Source of the DNA: IDS-8 sp035304345
GTDB taxonomy: Bacteria > Pseudomonadota > Gammaproteobacteria > Steroidobacterales > Woeseiaceae
Direction: 5' to 3'
Length of the DNA stretch: 64,000 nt
Assembly: GCA_035304345.1 (NCBI GenBank)
Contig: DATGQE010000006.1
Coordinates: forward strand, 31,983 to 95,982
Positions within the stretch are counted from its first letter, which is position 1; the number at the start of each line of letters is the position of its first letter. Made by a program: the position numbers and the translations under genes. The notes beneath the pieces were generated by a model. That model saw only the letters and a program-made list of their open reading frames with translations, ran no database searches and was not told the origin of the DNA. Shown piece by piece: positions 1-7,904 of this stretch.

Positions 1-1
1 G

Positions 2-1108
2 CTGCTGCAGAACCCGGCGCTCGACGTGCACGACGCCGCCAGGTACGTCGACAAGCTGTTCACCTACGCCACGCCGCACAACGGCATCGACGTCGCCAAG
101 GTGAACGTGCCGGAGTGGCTCGGGCTGAACGACATCAACAACTTCAACCGCAGTAAGCGGATGTCGAAATACCTGGCGCTCGAGAAGGAATACCGGAAGC
201 ACGGTCGCGTGGACCTGGTACCCGAGTCACGCTTCTCCTCGCGCCGCGTGTTCTGCATGGTGGGCACCAACCGGATGGACTACTCGGCGGCGGCCGGGCT
301 CGCGAGGACGTTCGTCGGCCACGGCAGCGACGGGCTCGTCCTGATCGAGAACGCGACCTGCCGCGGCCTGAACGAGGACGGCACGCTCGGGGAACCGTGC
401 GCGAAGGCGTTCACGTACCGCTCGCATTCGGGCTACTTCGGCATCGTGAACAGCGAGGAAGCGTACCAGAACCTCACGCGCTTCCTCTTCGGCAACGTGC
501 GCGTGGACGTCTTCGTGGACGTGGAGGACGTGCGGCTGCCGGAGGCGCTGCAGGCGGCAGCGAAGAAACACAGGATCGATGCGCTGTACCAGATCGAGTG
601 CACGGCGGCCGCGCGCGGCAAGCTCTGGTACCTGACGCGGCGCACGGCGGAGGAGGATTCGGTCTCCTGCTTCACGCACGCCGACTGGGAAACCGACCGC
701 ACGCACTATCTCTCCACCGTCTTCCTCGCCAACCACGGGCGGGTGAACCCGCGGCGCCGATCGCTCGCCTACCAGATGACGCTCGGCGTGCGTGTTCCCG
801 ACTACGAGGTGGACCGCAGGCTGTGGATCAACGAGCACTACGAAGGCGGCTACCTGTTCCAGAACGCGCTCGTCGTCGAGATCACGCCGCCGGCACGCGG
901 CAGCCGCAAATGGAAGGTGTGCTACGCGTGGCAGGATGCCGGCACCAGCAAGGCCGACGTCGAGGTCGACGGCACGGCGCTCGCCGGCAACGGGCTCGAG
1001 ATCCGGATCCCGTTCGAGAGCCACGTCATCGACGCACAGGGCAACCGCCAGCCGAGCACGCCCGGCATCAAGGGCGACGTACGCCTGATGGTGTCCGCCT
1101 GGTCCTGA
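2..1108 (+). CDS. Alpha/beta-hydrolase (lipase/esterase-like), 5' end off the window
   Basis: The frame is open from base 2, so the true start lies upstream; the first in-frame start codon here is a GTG at 26. The visible part, about 368 residues, begins inside an alpha/beta-hydrolase fold. A YATPHNG stretch follows a strand, as in triacylglycerol-lipase and PGAP1-like esterases, and a later GHGSDGLV segment and an RSHSGYFGI segment could supply the catalytic acid and histidine. The nucleophile elbow would lie in the missing N-terminus. The last 200 or so residues look like a separate beta-rich domain that I cannot name. A hydrolase acting on an ester or lipid is likely; the substrate is unknown. 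The next gene follows on the same strand after about 190 bases. Confidence 0.6.
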   Translation: MLQNPALDVHDAARYVDKLFTYATPHNGIDVAKVNVPEWLGLNDINNFNRSKRMSKYLALEKEYRKHGRVDLVPESRFSSRRVFCMVGTNRMDYSAAAGLARTFVGHGSDGLVLIENATCRGLNEDGTLGEPCAKAFTYRSHSGYFGIVNSEEAYQNLTRFLFGNVRVDVFVDVEDVRLPEALQAAAKKHRIDALYQIECTAAARGKLWYLTRRTAEEDSVSCFTHADWETDRTHYLSTVFLANHGRVNPRRRSLAYQMTLGVRVPDYEVDRRLWINEHYEGGYLFQNALVVEITPPARGSRKWKVCYAWQDAGTSKADVEVDGTALAGNGLEIRIPFESHVIDAQGNRQPSTPGIKGDVRLMVSAWS

Positions 1109-1301
1109 TTCATCTCGCTCCGGCGCCGGTCTCTTCGGAGTCGCGCGACTGCCGTGCCGAAGCCTCGCCCGCGGCCGCGGTTTCCAGCGAACGAGCGTGG
1201 CAGGCGCCGTGGGAATCCGCCCACGGCACACCACGATCAAGGCCGGCGTCCTGCCCCGGCGCCCGCTAGAATCCCGGGTATCGCGTTGCGGACGATTGGC
1301 G
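1109..1301. other. Intergenic spacer
   Basis: This short GC-rich spacer lies between the lipase-like gene and the amidinotransferase-fold gene. I see no terminator with a T run and no clear promoter. An open frame runs through its 3' part into the next gene, but its composition is unlike a protein N-terminus. Confidence 0.4.
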
Positions 1302-2180
1302 ATGGCGGAGTACGGCTCCCAGAGCATGGTGGGCAGGCTGCGGCGGGCGGTGGTGCGCGCGCCGGACCGGTCGTTCGCGGAGGCGGACCCGGACGAATGG
1401 CACTACGCGGGCCGGCCCGAGCTCGAGGCGGCGCGCGCCGAGCATGGCGCTTTCACCGACATCCTCGAGCGGGCCGGCGTCGAGCTGGTGTGGCACGACG
1501 AGCCGCTGCCGGGCCTCGCCGATGCGATCTTTACGCACGATTCGGCGCTGGTCACGAACCACGGCAGCATCATCCTGCGCATGGGCAAGGCATTGCGGCA
1601 AGGCGAGGAAGAGGCGATGGCACGGGTGCTCGCACGCGCCGGCGTGCCGGAGCTCGGGCGGCTCCACGGCGATGCGCGCGCGGAAGGCGGCGATCTCCTG
1701 TGGCTCGACGAGCAGACGCTGGCGGTGGGCGTGGGCTTCCGCACGAACAGCGAAGGCGCCGACCAGCTCGCGCAGATTCTCGCGCCCATCGGCGTGTCGG
1801 TGCGGGCCTACGACCTGCCGTACTACGAGGGGCCGGACGCGTGCCTGCACCTCATGTCGCTGATCAGCATGATCGACGACGACCTCGCCGTGGTGTTTCC
1901 GCCGTTGCTGCCGGTGCGGCTGGTGAACGACCTCGCGGATCGCGGGATCCGGCTGCTCGAGGTGCCGGAGGACGAGTTCGTGCACGGCCAGGCGACGAAC
2001 GTGCTGGCGCTCGCGCCGCGCGACGTGCTGCTGCTCGAAGGCAACCCCGTCACGGTGCAGAGGTTGCGTGAGGCCGGCTGCCGCGTGGCGACCTACCGCG
2101 GCGACGAGATCTCGCGCAAGGCGGAAGGCGGCGCGACCTGCCTGACCCGCCCGGTGCTGCGCGACTCGACCCGCCGCTGA
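1302..2180 (+). CDS. Dimethylargininase / amidinotransferase-fold hydrolase
   Basis: The 292-residue protein belongs to the guanidino-group-modifying superfamily that includes NG,NG-dimethylarginine dimethylaminohydrolase. Visible signatures are a substrate-side FTHDSALV segment (about residues 77-84), an EGGD segment (128-131), a CLHLMSL segment with the likely catalytic His183, and near the C-terminus GGATCLTRP with the presumed nucleophile Cys280. In this family Cys and His hydrolyse a methylated arginine or related guanidine to citrulline plus an amine. The ATG at 1302 is preferred because the 35 upstream in-frame codons are unlike the family; an ATG at 1326 is an alternative. The protein is probably cytosolic, as no signal peptide is seen. 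Exact substrate (dimethylarginine or another guanidine) is not decided by sequence. Confidence 0.8.
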   Translation: MAEYGSQSMVGRLRRAVVRAPDRSFAEADPDEWHYAGRPELEAARAEHGAFTDILERAGVELVWHDEPLPGLADAIFTHDSALVTNHGSIILRMGKALRQGEEEAMARVLARAGVPELGRLHGDARAEGGDLLWLDEQTLAVGVGFRTNSEGADQLAQILAPIGVSVRAYDLPYYEGPDACLHLMSLISMIDDDLAVVFPPLLPVRLVNDLADRGIRLLEVPEDEFVHGQATNVLALAPRDVLLLEGNPVTVQRLREAGCRVATYRGDEISRKAEGGATCLTRPVLRDSTRR

Positions 2181-2231
2181 CGTTCCCGCGGCGGGGCTTC
2201 CGGTCCCCGCGAGTTGACGCTCGGCGCCGGA

Positions 2232-2705
2232 ATGCGCAGGCTACGCGGCGTCGTCCGCCTGCCGGGAGCGTTGAAAGTGTCGCGCGCGAGCTCTTCCGTC
2301 GTATTCCTGACGCCGCTGAGGCGGCACGGCGACCTGGCGCTCCTCCTGCTGCGCCTCCTCGTCGGTGCGTTTCTCGTCTGGGGCGTATCGGACAACATTG
2401 CCGACGCGGGTCACATGCGCGAGTTCGAGCAGTTCCTGGCGCGCTTCGGCTTCCCGGTGCCCGCGTTCTCCGCCCGGCTGTCGGTGTGGGCGCAGGCGGC
2501 CGTCGGGATCGCGTTCATCTTCGGCCTGCTGACGCGCTGGGCGGGGATCGTCTGCATCGTCAACTTCGTCGTGGCGATCGTCATGGTCGACATTCACGGC
2601 GGCATCAGGACGGCTTTTCCGTCGGCGTGCCTGGTCGCGATCGGCCTCTACCTCGCGACCCACGGCGCGGGACGCTTCAGCGTGGATCGCCTGCTGGAGA
2701 GCTGA
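2232..2705 (+). CDS. DoxX family membrane protein
   Basis: The protein is about 157 residues from the ATG at 2232; a TTG at 2214 is an alternative start. It has four hydrophobic segments. The first carries LLLRLLVGAFLVWGV, followed by a loop with EFEQFLARFGFP, then AVGIAFIFGLLTRWAGI and the last two helices. This LLR-F-GFP-GLLTR layout is typical of DoxX-like inner-membrane proteins. Family members are linked to thiosulfate oxidation or redox homeostasis in some organisms, but nothing nearby supports a particular role. It ends 6 bases before the stop of the convergent DUF4153 gene, so the two transcription units meet tail to tail with almost no spacer. Confidence 0.75.
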   Translation: MRRLRGVVRLPGALKVSRASSSVVFLTPLRRHGDLALLLLRLLVGAFLVWGVSDNIADAGHMREFEQFLARFGFPVPAFSARLSVWAQAAVGIAFIFGLLTRWAGIVCIVNFVVAIVMVDIHGGIRTAFPSACLVAIGLYLATHGAGRFSVDRLLES

Positions 2706-2711
2706 GCGGCC

Positions 2712-4082
2712 TCAGATGAACCCGAACAGCGGCGGGAACACGATCACGACGAGCGCCGCCCACGCGGCATAGACGGGCACGTAATTCGTCTGCCAGCGCG
2801 CGAGATCCGCGATCGGCGCGCGGCCGCGCAGGAACCGGAGGTAGAGCACGGCCGACCACGCGAGGTTCACGAGCAGGATGACGTTCTCGCCGAGCGCGGC
2901 CACACGGTTCGGCGTAAAGCCGAGCTCGTTGATGCGCGCCGCGATGGTCCACAACGCGACTCCGTCGGCCAGCAGCGCACTGATCAGGAGCACGACCTGC
3001 AGCAGGTCGAACGCGTTCGCGGGCGCCAGCGGGTCGCGGGCGGAAATGGCGTAGACGAGCAGGCCGAGGACGACGACGAGCAGCAGGTCGAACGCGATGA
3101 GCAGCTCGCGATGGAAAGCGGGGCCGCGTCCCGTCAGCGTCATGGTGACGAGGAACGCAAGCAGCACGAGGGCGAACAACGGCGTGAACAGCCGCGTGAG
3201 CACGGGCGCCATGTTCTCGATGACGCTCTGCTTCGCCTCCACGAGCCAGGCCGCGATCACGACCGCGCCGAGCGCGCCGCAAGGCACGATCCAGCGCTCC
3301 AGCACCGGCTCCATGTCGACGCCGATGGTCTCGAACATGCCCACCGTGAAGCCGATGAGCACGACGCCCCCCAAGGCGATCAGCACGTAATAGATGAAGA
3401 GCTCGCCCGAGAAGCGGATGAAATCCATGCGGGCGCCGGTCTCGTTCCAGCGTCCGCCGGCGTAGGCAACCCCGACGACCAGCCATAGCGCGATCGGCAG
3501 GTGCAGCGCGGTGAGCACCTCGGTGTAGCCCGCCGGCGCGAAGGGCCAGGCGTTGGCGAACACGGCGGCCGCGGCGAAAGCCGCGATCATCCATCCGAGC
3601 GTGGCGCGATCGAAGCCGCGCTTCCAGGCGAAGTAACCGGTGAGCAAGGGAAGCACGAACAGGCTCATGTTGCGGGCATAGAAGCCCGCGTCCTCGTCGA
3701 GCCGCAGCCCGAACAGCTCCGGCACCTTGACGGCGACGGCGGCGAGCACCGCCAGCGCGAGCGCGACCACGGGGTCACGGCGCGAGCGCGCGGCGGTATC
3801 GGCCGACACGTCCGGCGCCATGACGAGCTGCTTCCACAGCCTTTCGGAGTGCTCGCGCGCGAACTCCCGGGACAGGGCGTCGAGCGCGCCCATGCGCTTG
3901 ACGGCGACCAGGAAGGCCTCGTCTTCTGCGAGCCCGGCCTCGGCGAGCGCCGCGACCTGCTCGCGCAGGTGATCCTCCAGCTCCTCCACGTCGGCGAGGC
4001 GGATCGCTCCGCGGCGATGCAGGAAGCTGCGCCAGCGCGCGATCTGCTCCTCCATCCCGATCGCCCCGCCCGCGACGGCCAT
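2712..4082 (-). CDS. Permease-prefix/DUF4153 inner-membrane protein
   Basis: The 456-residue protein has two parts. The first 90 or so residues are a soluble helical prefix (ELEDHLREQVAALAEAG, then AVKRMG) matching the permease prefix domain often found next to PadR regulators. The remainder holds about ten hydrophobic helices, ending in a segment with RINELGFTPNRVAALGE that is typical of DUF4153. The ATG at 4082 lies two bases after the stop of the PadR gene, so the two are co-transcribed. By analogy with other PadR-prefix pairs it is likely a membrane function controlled by that regulator; no transported substrate can be named. Confidence 0.75.
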   Translation of the reverse strand: MAVAGGAIGMEEQIARWRSFLHRRGAIRLADVEELEDHLREQVAALAEAGLAEDEAFLVAVKRMGALDALSREFAREHSERLWKQLVMAPDVSADTAARSRRDPVVALALAVLAAVAVKVPELFGLRLDEDAGFYARNMSLFVLPLLTGYFAWKRGFDRATLGWMIAAFAAAAVFANAWPFAPAGYTEVLTALHLPIALWLVVGVAYAGGRWNETGARMDFIRFSGELFIYYVLIALGGVVLIGFTVGMFETIGVDMEPVLERWIVPCGALGAVVIAAWLVEAKQSVIENMAPVLTRLFTPLFALVLLAFLVTMTLTGRGPAFHRELLIAFDLLLVVVLGLLVYAISARDPLAPANAFDLLQVVLLISALLADGVALWTIAARINELGFTPNRVAALGENVILLVNLAWSAVLYLRFLRGRAPIADLARWQTNYVPVYAAWAALVVIVFPPLFGFI

Positions 4083-4084
4083 GG

Positions 4085-4453
4085 TCAGGTCCCCTGGGTG
4101 ACCGGGACGGCCTGGCCGGCGAGCGACAGCGCCGACCAGACGCTCCTCAGGGTGGCGTCCACGGCCAGCCACTGGCGGCGCTCCTCGCCGAGTTGCCGCC
4201 GCCCGCGGTCGGTGAGGCTGTAGTACTTGCGCCGGCGACCGCCGGCGGGAGCCTGCCAGCGGGCCTCGATGTAGCCGAGCCGCTCCAGGCGGTGCAGCAC
4301 CGGGTAGAGCATGCCGTCGGTCCATTCGAGCTGCCCGCCCGAAAGCTCGCGGACCCGCTTCAGGATGGCGTAGCCGTAGCTCTCGCCGGTGGCGAGGATG
4401 GCGAGCACGAGGGGCGTCGACGAAGCGGCGACGAGGTCCTTGTTGATGGCCAT
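4085..4453 (-). CDS. PadR family transcriptional regulator
   Basis: The 122-residue protein has the compact PadR winged helix. It starts with a short N-terminal helix and LAILATGESYGYAILKRV, then a recognition region GMLYPVLHRLERLGYIEARW, and a wing with GGRRRKYYSLTDRGRRQL. The YGYxIL, YPxLxRLExxG and RKYYxLTxxG motifs are diagnostic. The short C-terminal helix places it in the small PadR-s2 group, which normally dimerises and represses its own operon. The start at 4453 is chosen because the upstream in-frame sequence is poor. A dyad about 50 bases upstream is a plausible operator, and the co-transcribed DUF4153 gene is the likely target. Confidence 0.88.
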   Translation of the reverse strand: MAINKDLVAASSTPLVLAILATGESYGYAILKRVRELSGGQLEWTDGMLYPVLHRLERLGYIEARWQAPAGGRRRKYYSLTDRGRRQLGEERRQWLAVDATLRSVWSALSLAGQAVPVTQGT

Positions 4454-4504
4454 GAAGCTCGACCGGCGGGCAGCGTCCGCCTTTCCGAAGATACCCTGAG
4501 GCAC

Positions 4505-4527
4505 TATACATTGCATCTCTATGCATA
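4505..4527. promoter_or_regulatory. Candidate PadR operator dyad
   Basis: A 7-base half-site TATACAT and its near complement ATGCATA are separated by 9 bases in the divergent promoter region between the PadR gene (minus) and the VOC gene (plus). The AT-rich dyad stands out in GC-rich surroundings. PadR regulators usually bind ATGT/ACAT-type dyads near their own promoter. Binding is inferred. Confidence 0.45.
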
Positions 4528-4600
4528 GCAACGTCAGGGTTGGGCTACCATGGGTAGAGCGCCAGCGTTCCCGCCGACACTGCTTCCCGAGGAGAGCGCC

Positions 4601-5062
4601 ATGACCGCACCCGTCAAACCGATCCCCGAAGGCTACGAAGCCGTCACGCCTTACCTGGTTGTCAAGGACGCCGCGCGCGCCATCGACTTCTACAAGGAGG
4701 CCTTCGGCGCCACGGAGCTGATGCGCTTCGACGACAACGGCAAGGTAGGTCACGCCGAGCTGCGCATCGGCCAGGGGATCGTCATGCTCGCGGACGAGTA
4801 TCCCGAGCGGGGCTACGCGGCGCCCGCCCCGGGCGCGTCGACTCCGGTCAGCCTGATGATGTACGTCGAGGACGCGGACGCCGTGGTCGCGACAGCCGAG
4901 CAGGCCGGCGCGACCGTGGAGCGGCCCGTCACCACGCAGTTCTACGGCGATCGCATGGGCGGCATCGTCGATCCCTTCGGCCATCGCTGGTACATCGCGA
5001 CGCACGTCGAGGACGTGCCGCCCGAAGAGCTCGCGGCGCGCGCGAGCCAGGCCGACCGGTAG
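4601..5062 (+). CDS. VOC family (PhnB/glyoxalase-like) protein
   Basis: The 153-residue protein starts at the ATG at 4601, preceded by a GAGGAG ribosome-binding site; a longer frame to 4550 lacks support. It has the PhnB-like VOC pattern: TPYLVVKDAARAIDFYKEAFGA near the start, then GHAELRIG, a central VEDADAVV repeat, and YGDRMGGIVDPFGHRW near residue 130. VOC proteins use paired beta-alpha-beta-beta-beta modules to hold a metal and catalyse isomerase, lyase or dioxygenase chemistry. PhnB-like members are mostly uncharacterised and often lack all the metal ligands. The substrate is unknown. It stands ten bases upstream of the homocysteine methyltransferase gene and may share its transcript. 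Confidence 0.8.
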   Translation: MTAPVKPIPEGYEAVTPYLVVKDAARAIDFYKEAFGATELMRFDDNGKVGHAELRIGQGIVMLADEYPERGYAAPAPGASTPVSLMMYVEDADAVVATAEQAGATVERPVTTQFYGDRMGGIVDPFGHRWYIATHVEDVPPEELAARASQADR

Positions 5063-5072
5063 CGCCGCAAGG

Positions 5073-6032
5073 TTGAGCCGCGACACCAAACCGGCGCACG
5101 CAGCGGCCGCATTCGTCGCGGCGCTCGAGCGACGGGCGCCGATCGTGCTCGACGGCGGTCTCGCCACGCAGCTCGAAGCGCAGGGACACGACCTCGGCAC
5201 GGCGCTGTGGTCGGCCGCACTGCTGCGCTCCAACCCGCAGGCGATAGCGGCCGCGCACCGCGCGTTCCTCGAAGCGGGCGCGGAGTGCATCACGAGCGCG
5301 AGCTACCAGGCGAGCCGTGCCGGCTTCGCGTCGCTCGGCCTGTCGCAAGCCGAGGCGGACGGGCTCATCGCGAGCGCCGTGGAAATCGCGATCGCGGCGC
5401 GCGACGCGTTCCTGCGGGAGCACCCGGAGGCGGAAAACCCGCCGCTCGTGGCCGCGAGCGTCGGGCCTTACGGGGCCGTCCTGCACGACGGCTCCGAGTA
5501 TCGCGGTCGTTACGGCCTCGACCACGAAGCATTGCGCGCGTTCCACGAGCCCAGGCTGCACGTGCTCGACGCCTGCGGCGCCGACGTGCTCGCCTGCGAG
5601 ACGATCCCCGACCGCGTCGAGGCGGAGGTGCTCGCCGGGTTGCTGGAGACGGTGAAGACCCCCGCGTGGATCAGCTTCTCCTGCCGCGACGGGCGCTCGA
5701 TCAGCGACGGGACGCCGATCGCGGACGTGGCCGCTCGCTTGCGCGGTCACCCGAACGTGCTGGCCGTCGGCATCAACTGCACGGCACCGGAGCTCGCGAC
5801 CCGGCTCATCGCCGAGCTGCGCCGGGCGGCGCCCGACAAGGCCGTCGTCGTCTACCCGAACTCCGGCGAACGCTGGGATGCGCGCGACCGCCGCTGGCAC
5901 GGCACCGTGACGTCCATGGACTGCGCCGCCGCCGCGCGGGAATGGCGGGCAGCCGGCGCGACGCTCATCGGCGGCTGCTGCCGCGTGCGCCCCGACCACA
6001 TCGCCGCTATGCGCGCCGCGCTCCGCGAGTAG
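5073..6032 (+). CDS. mmuM: Homocysteine S-methyltransferase
   Basis: The 319-residue TIM-barrel protein has LDGGLATQLE (about residues 26-35), GINCTAPE with the zinc ligand Cys236, and IGGCCR with Cys302 and Cys303. These three cysteines form the zinc site that activates homocysteine in the MmuM/BHMT family. The enzyme would transfer a methyl group from S-methylmethionine or S-adenosylmethionine to homocysteine, making methionine in the cytosol. The start is a TTG at 5073, shortly after the VOC stop; no better ATG lies upstream. No S-methylmethionine permease is adjacent, so the methyl donor is inferred from family membership only. Confidence 0.87.
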   Translation: MSRDTKPAHAAAAFVAALERRAPIVLDGGLATQLEAQGHDLGTALWSAALLRSNPQAIAAAHRAFLEAGAECITSASYQASRAGFASLGLSQAEADGLIASAVEIAIAARDAFLREHPEAENPPLVAASVGPYGAVLHDGSEYRGRYGLDHEALRAFHEPRLHVLDACGADVLACETIPDRVEAEVLAGLLETVKTPAWISFSCRDGRSISDGTPIADVAARLRGHPNVLAVGINCTAPELATRLIAELRRAAPDKAVVVYPNSGERWDARDRRWHGTVTSMDCAAAAREWRAAGATLIGGCCRVRPDHIAAMRAALRE

Positions 6033-6056
6033 CGCTCGCCCGACCGGATCCCGGAA

Positions 6057-6620
6057 TCATTCCCCAACGGCCAGGGCGCGACCGTCATCGGCCGCGCCGC
6101 CCGCGAGGACGCTCGCGACCGCGATCCAGTACGCCGCGTCGTCGCGATACCGCTGCAGCAGGCCGCGGACACCGGAATCGATGCGCGCGGGCAGTGCCGG
6201 CACGCGGTGCGCGCGGATGCGCCCCGAGGTCTCCCAGATGATCTCCGAGACGATGTCGGGATCGTCGGCATGGAGATCGTAGAGAAGCCCCCGGATCTCG
6301 CGATCGTCGAGCGTGCCGAATGCGTCCGCCCTGGCGAGCCGCGGGTGACTGAACCAGCGGACGCGATCCGCGTCGATGGCGTAGCCGAAGCAGGCTCGCC
6401 TGCCGATGACGACATGGAGCGCATCGCCCGTGGGCGACCTGTCCGACCGGTTCGGGCCGATCACGGCGAGAAGCTGCGCCGCGGCGGGGCGCATCGCGAT
6501 TGCCCCGCGAACGGCGACGTCCAGCGACACCTCGCCCAGCGTTGCGCCTTTCGGGTCGCTGAGGATCACCCGCCGGAGCTCGCCGACCCGATGTGCCGGG
6601 TGGCAGGCGAGGCAGGCCCG
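6057..6620 (-). pseudogene. Remnant of an FAD-dependent monooxygenase
   Basis: A minus-strand open frame carries two blocks that resemble separate parts of PheA/TetX-like flavin monooxygenases. One is ELRRVILSDPKGATLGEV followed by an AIAMRPAAAQLLAVI stretch, where an intact enzyme has its HRAxLxxxL segment. The other is LHVVIGRRACFGYAID through IIWETSGRIRAHRVPALP, matching the GRRAFFGY to PPLP region. The N-terminal GxGxxG Rossmann motif, the roughly 80 residues expected between the blocks, and the GDAAHA motif after PPLP are all missing. The frame is open to 6770, but the upstream part is Arg/Ala-rich and unlike protein. I read this as a deleted, decaying gene; a short new protein cannot be excluded. 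Confidence 0.5.
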
Positions 6621-6770
6621 CGCCGGGGCGGCGCTCACCGGGCACCTCCCGGCTGCAGCGGAAGATCCGCCCCGGGCCGGCTCGCGAGCAGCTTGCGAAC
6701 GTGCCCGATGGCACCGACGCTTCCGCGGAAGCGTGGCCGCCCGCCGGCGGCGTCCGGGTGGAGCGGCCAC

Positions 6771-7091
6771 TGAACGTGCTGCCAGCAGCCTGAATCGGCC
6801 GAGAGGGCGGGCAGGCGCACACCGTCGCGGTCCTGCCGCTCCAAGGTCTCCGGCCTGGCACTCGTGGTCGTTTTCATGGCTTTATGTCCTGCTGTCCTGC
6901 TGTACCGGCTCACTGCCGGCAGGTTGTACTTTCAACGCTCTTCGTTGGAGTGAACGTGGCAGGAGCCGTGGATTCCCGTACCATGACGGGCGCAACGAGC
7001 GTGGTATCCGCCACCGCGGTGCCGTCCGGGCCGTTGCAGGCCTGCCGGGCGCCCGACCGGCACACCGCCCAACCCCGGGGAACCTGAGCGC
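6771..7091. other. Gene-poor stretch
   Basis: No convincing gene is seen. A minus-strand open frame from an ATG at 6880 to 6635 could encode 81 residues, but it has no recognisable motif. The stretch lies beside the monooxygenase remnant and may be further decay. The palindrome CGCTTCCGCGGAAGCG lies just to its left at about 6718-6733, and its first 13 bases recur near 7119. Confidence 0.35.
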
Positions 7092-7904
7092 ATGCAACCG
7101 ATGCTCGATGAGCGAACGCTTCCGCGGAAACGCCGTGCCCCGGCTTCGACGCCTCTCGTCCCGCTCGCCGCCCTCGCCCTGCTGACGGCAGCGCCTGCGG
7201 GCGTGTGGTCGGCCGACCTCCCGTGGGCCGATGCGCGGCAGCTCGTGCTGGTGACGACGCCCGGCTGGGACTCGAGCCAGGGCACGCTGCGGACGTTCGC
7301 GCGCACGGAGTCGGGATGGGAAGAAGCCGGCAGTGCCGTTCCGGTGGCGATCGGCCGTGCCGGGTCCGCCTGGGGCGTCGGCCTGCACCCGCCGCAACCT
7401 GGCCCGCAGAAGCGGGAGGGCGACGGGCGCAGCCCCGCCGGCGTGTTCCGCATCGGCACCGCGTTCGGCTACGCGGACTCCGTGAGCACGGCGCTGCCGT
7501 ACGAGCCCATGGACGCGAGCGACTGGTGCATCGACGTCAGCACCTCGCCGCTCTACAACCGGATCGTGGACGCGAGGGAAGTCGGGGAGGCTGCGGTCGC
7601 CGGCTCGACCGAACCGATGCGCCGGGACCTGCACCTCGACGGCGACCAGCGCTACAAGCTCGGCTTCGTCATCGAGCACAACCCGGGGAACGAGCCGGGC
7701 GCGGGCAGTTGCATCTTCGCGCATCTCTGGAAAGCCCCGGACGCGCCGACCGCCGGCTGCACGGCGATGGAGGAGCCCGCGATGCAGCGGCTGGCGACCT
7801 GGCTGCGGCCGGACGCCAACCCGGTGTTCGTGTTGCTGCCGGCGGCGGAGTACACGAGAACGCGCGACGGATGGAGCCTTCCCGCCGTTGAACCCGTCCG
7901 CTGA
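7092..7904 (+). CDS. Exported L,D-transpeptidase-like (YkuD) protein
   Basis: The 270-residue protein has a basic N-terminus, then a hydrophobic core LVPLAALALLTAAPAG and a likely cleavage after VWSA, so it should be periplasmic. The mature part matches the YkuD-type catalytic domain: a GDGRSPAGVFRIG segment before the active site, then a histidine in CIFAHLW and the presumed nucleophile in TAGCTAM. The usual SHGC-R motif is here TAGCTA, a divergent form seen in some uncharacterised family members. L,D-transpeptidases cross-link peptidoglycan or attach lipoproteins. The first 15 residues read through a repeat copy (CGCTTCCGCGGAA), so the real start may be slightly downstream. The serine hydrolase gene overlaps its 3' end by 17 bases. 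Confidence 0.72.
   Translation: MQPMLDERTLPRKRRAPASTPLVPLAALALLTAAPAGVWSADLPWADARQLVLVTTPGWDSSQGTLRTFARTESGWEEAGSAVPVAIGRAGSAWGVGLHPPQPGPQKREGDGRSPAGVFRIGTAFGYADSVSTALPYEPMDASDWCIDVSTSPLYNRIVDAREVGEAAVAGSTEPMRRDLHLDGDQRYKLGFVIEHNPGNEPGAGSCIFAHLWKAPDAPTAGCTAMEEPAMQRLATWLRPDANPVFVLLPAAEYTRTRDGWSLPAVEPVR

Noticed and set aside
6635..6880. An 81-codon minus-strand frame starting MKTTTSARPE
   Set aside because: No domain, no clear ribosome-binding site, and it overlaps decaying sequence; too weak to call a gene.
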